Below, piece by piece: positions 5,690-5,979 of a DNA stretch of 5,979 bases. Position 1 is the first letter of the stretch, and every line of letters starts with the position of its first letter. The notes beneath the pieces are model-generated. The model was not told the origin of the DNA, did no database searches, and saw only the letters and a program-made list of their open reading frames with translations. Origin of the DNA: Nitriliruptoraceae bacterium (GTDB lineage: Bacteria; Actinomycetota; Nitriliruptoria; Nitriliruptorales; Nitriliruptoraceae); contig SKNP01000438.1 in assembly GCA_007120485.1 (NCBI GenBank), forward strand, positions 1-5,979, given 5' to 3'. Position numbers and translations under genes: made by a program.

Positions 5690-5979
5690 TCACGGTTCGA
5701 GCGTCCCGATCCACTCGCGCAGCGGCTCGGCCAACGCGGCGATGCTGGCGGCCTCGCTGCGCGGGGTGCCGTCAGGGCTGGCTCGACCCGTCACCCGCAG
5801 CGAGTGATCGCCGCCTTCGACCACGTGCAGCGTCACCCGCCGCGGGAGCTTGCGCACTTGGTGCTCGAGCAGGTCGACGCCACCGAACGGGTCCCGCGTG
5901 CCGTGCAGGAACAGGCACGGCACGCCGATGTCCGGCCAGTGCTCGACCCGCAGCTTCTCGGGCCGGCCGGGCGGATGCA
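5690..5979 (-). CDS. Alpha/beta hydrolase, KANL3/Tex30-like, C-terminal part (5' end outside window)
   Basis: The frame is open from the right edge to the TGA at 5690-5692, giving 95 residues of the C-terminal half of an alpha/beta hydrolase. The fragment begins HPPGRPEKLR (1-10), a stretch typical of the bacterial KANL3/Tex30-like (dienelactone-hydrolase-related) family. It continues with VPCLFLHGTRDPFG (19-32), which carries the expected catalytic Asp29 in the strand-turn GTRD, and EGGDHSL (54-60), which carries the expected catalytic His58. The nucleophile (GxSxG) should lie upstream, outside the window. A GTG at 5923 could be read as a start, but it falls in the middle of the conserved fold and the frame is open before it, so the gene is truncated by the window, not short. 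Substrate is unknown for this family. It is upstream of mscL on the same strand, 64 bp away. Confidence 0.88.
   Translation of the reverse strand, partial: HPPGRPEKLRVEHWPDIGVPCLFLHGTRDPFGGVDLLEHQVRKLPRRVTLHVVEGGDHSLRVTGRASPDGTPRSEAASIAALAEPLREWIGTLEP

Noticed and set aside
5690..5923. A short 77-residue standalone protein starting at GTG 5923
   Set aside because: The frame stays open to the window edge and the residues before the GTG (HPPGRPEKLR) belong to the conserved hydrolase family, so this is the end of a larger gene.

Overview
The window is a 6-kb stretch of very GC-rich chromosomal DNA (roughly 70% G+C by eye, third positions almost all G or C). It carries five protein genes packed with little space between them. 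GTG starts, strong GGAGG-type ribosome binding sites, an ACT-fused malic enzyme and the actinobacterial look of the transketolase and MscL suggest a high-GC Gram-positive, probably an actinobacterium. A deep-branching lineage such as Nitriliruptoria or a relative is possible, but that is inference only; no rRNA or other marker is present to settle it.

Layout. (1) Positions 7-2016, minus strand: complete transketolase (tkt) with all catalytic motifs; its downstream neighbours lie off the left edge. (2) Positions 2017-2150: a 134-bp divergent intergenic region with a 7-bp inverted repeat, a repeated TCGGCCGA palindrome and weak promoter-like hexamers. (3) Positions 2151-3650, plus strand: malic enzyme with an N-terminal ACT domain. 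(4) Positions 3643-5178, plus strand: a cytosolic TPR-GGDEF protein, an apparently active diguanylate cyclase with an intact inhibitory site, overlapping the malic enzyme by 8 bases and so probably translationally coupled. (5) Positions 5179-5211: a short convergent gap holding an 11-bp tandem repeat that runs into the mscL stop. (6) Positions 5212-5625, minus strand: mscL, the large-conductance mechanosensitive channel. (7) Positions 5690 to the right edge, minus strand: the C-terminal part of an alpha/beta hydrolase of the KANL3/Tex30-like type, cut by the window end.

How they fit together. Transketolase (non-oxidative pentose phosphate pathway) and malic enzyme (malate to pyruvate) sit head to head and could share a control region. 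Malic enzyme and the TPR-GGDEF protein look like a two-gene operon, linking a C4/C3 node enzyme with a cyclic-di-GMP producer; any functional link is inference. mscL and the hydrolase form a separate same-strand pair.

I looked for an undescribed system and found none: no CRISPR array, mobile element, toxin-antitoxin pair, tRNA or rRNA. The points most worth a second look are the shared dyad upstream of tkt and the malic enzyme, the ACT-malic enzyme/TPR-GGDEF overlap, and the Phe at the predicted MscL gate.
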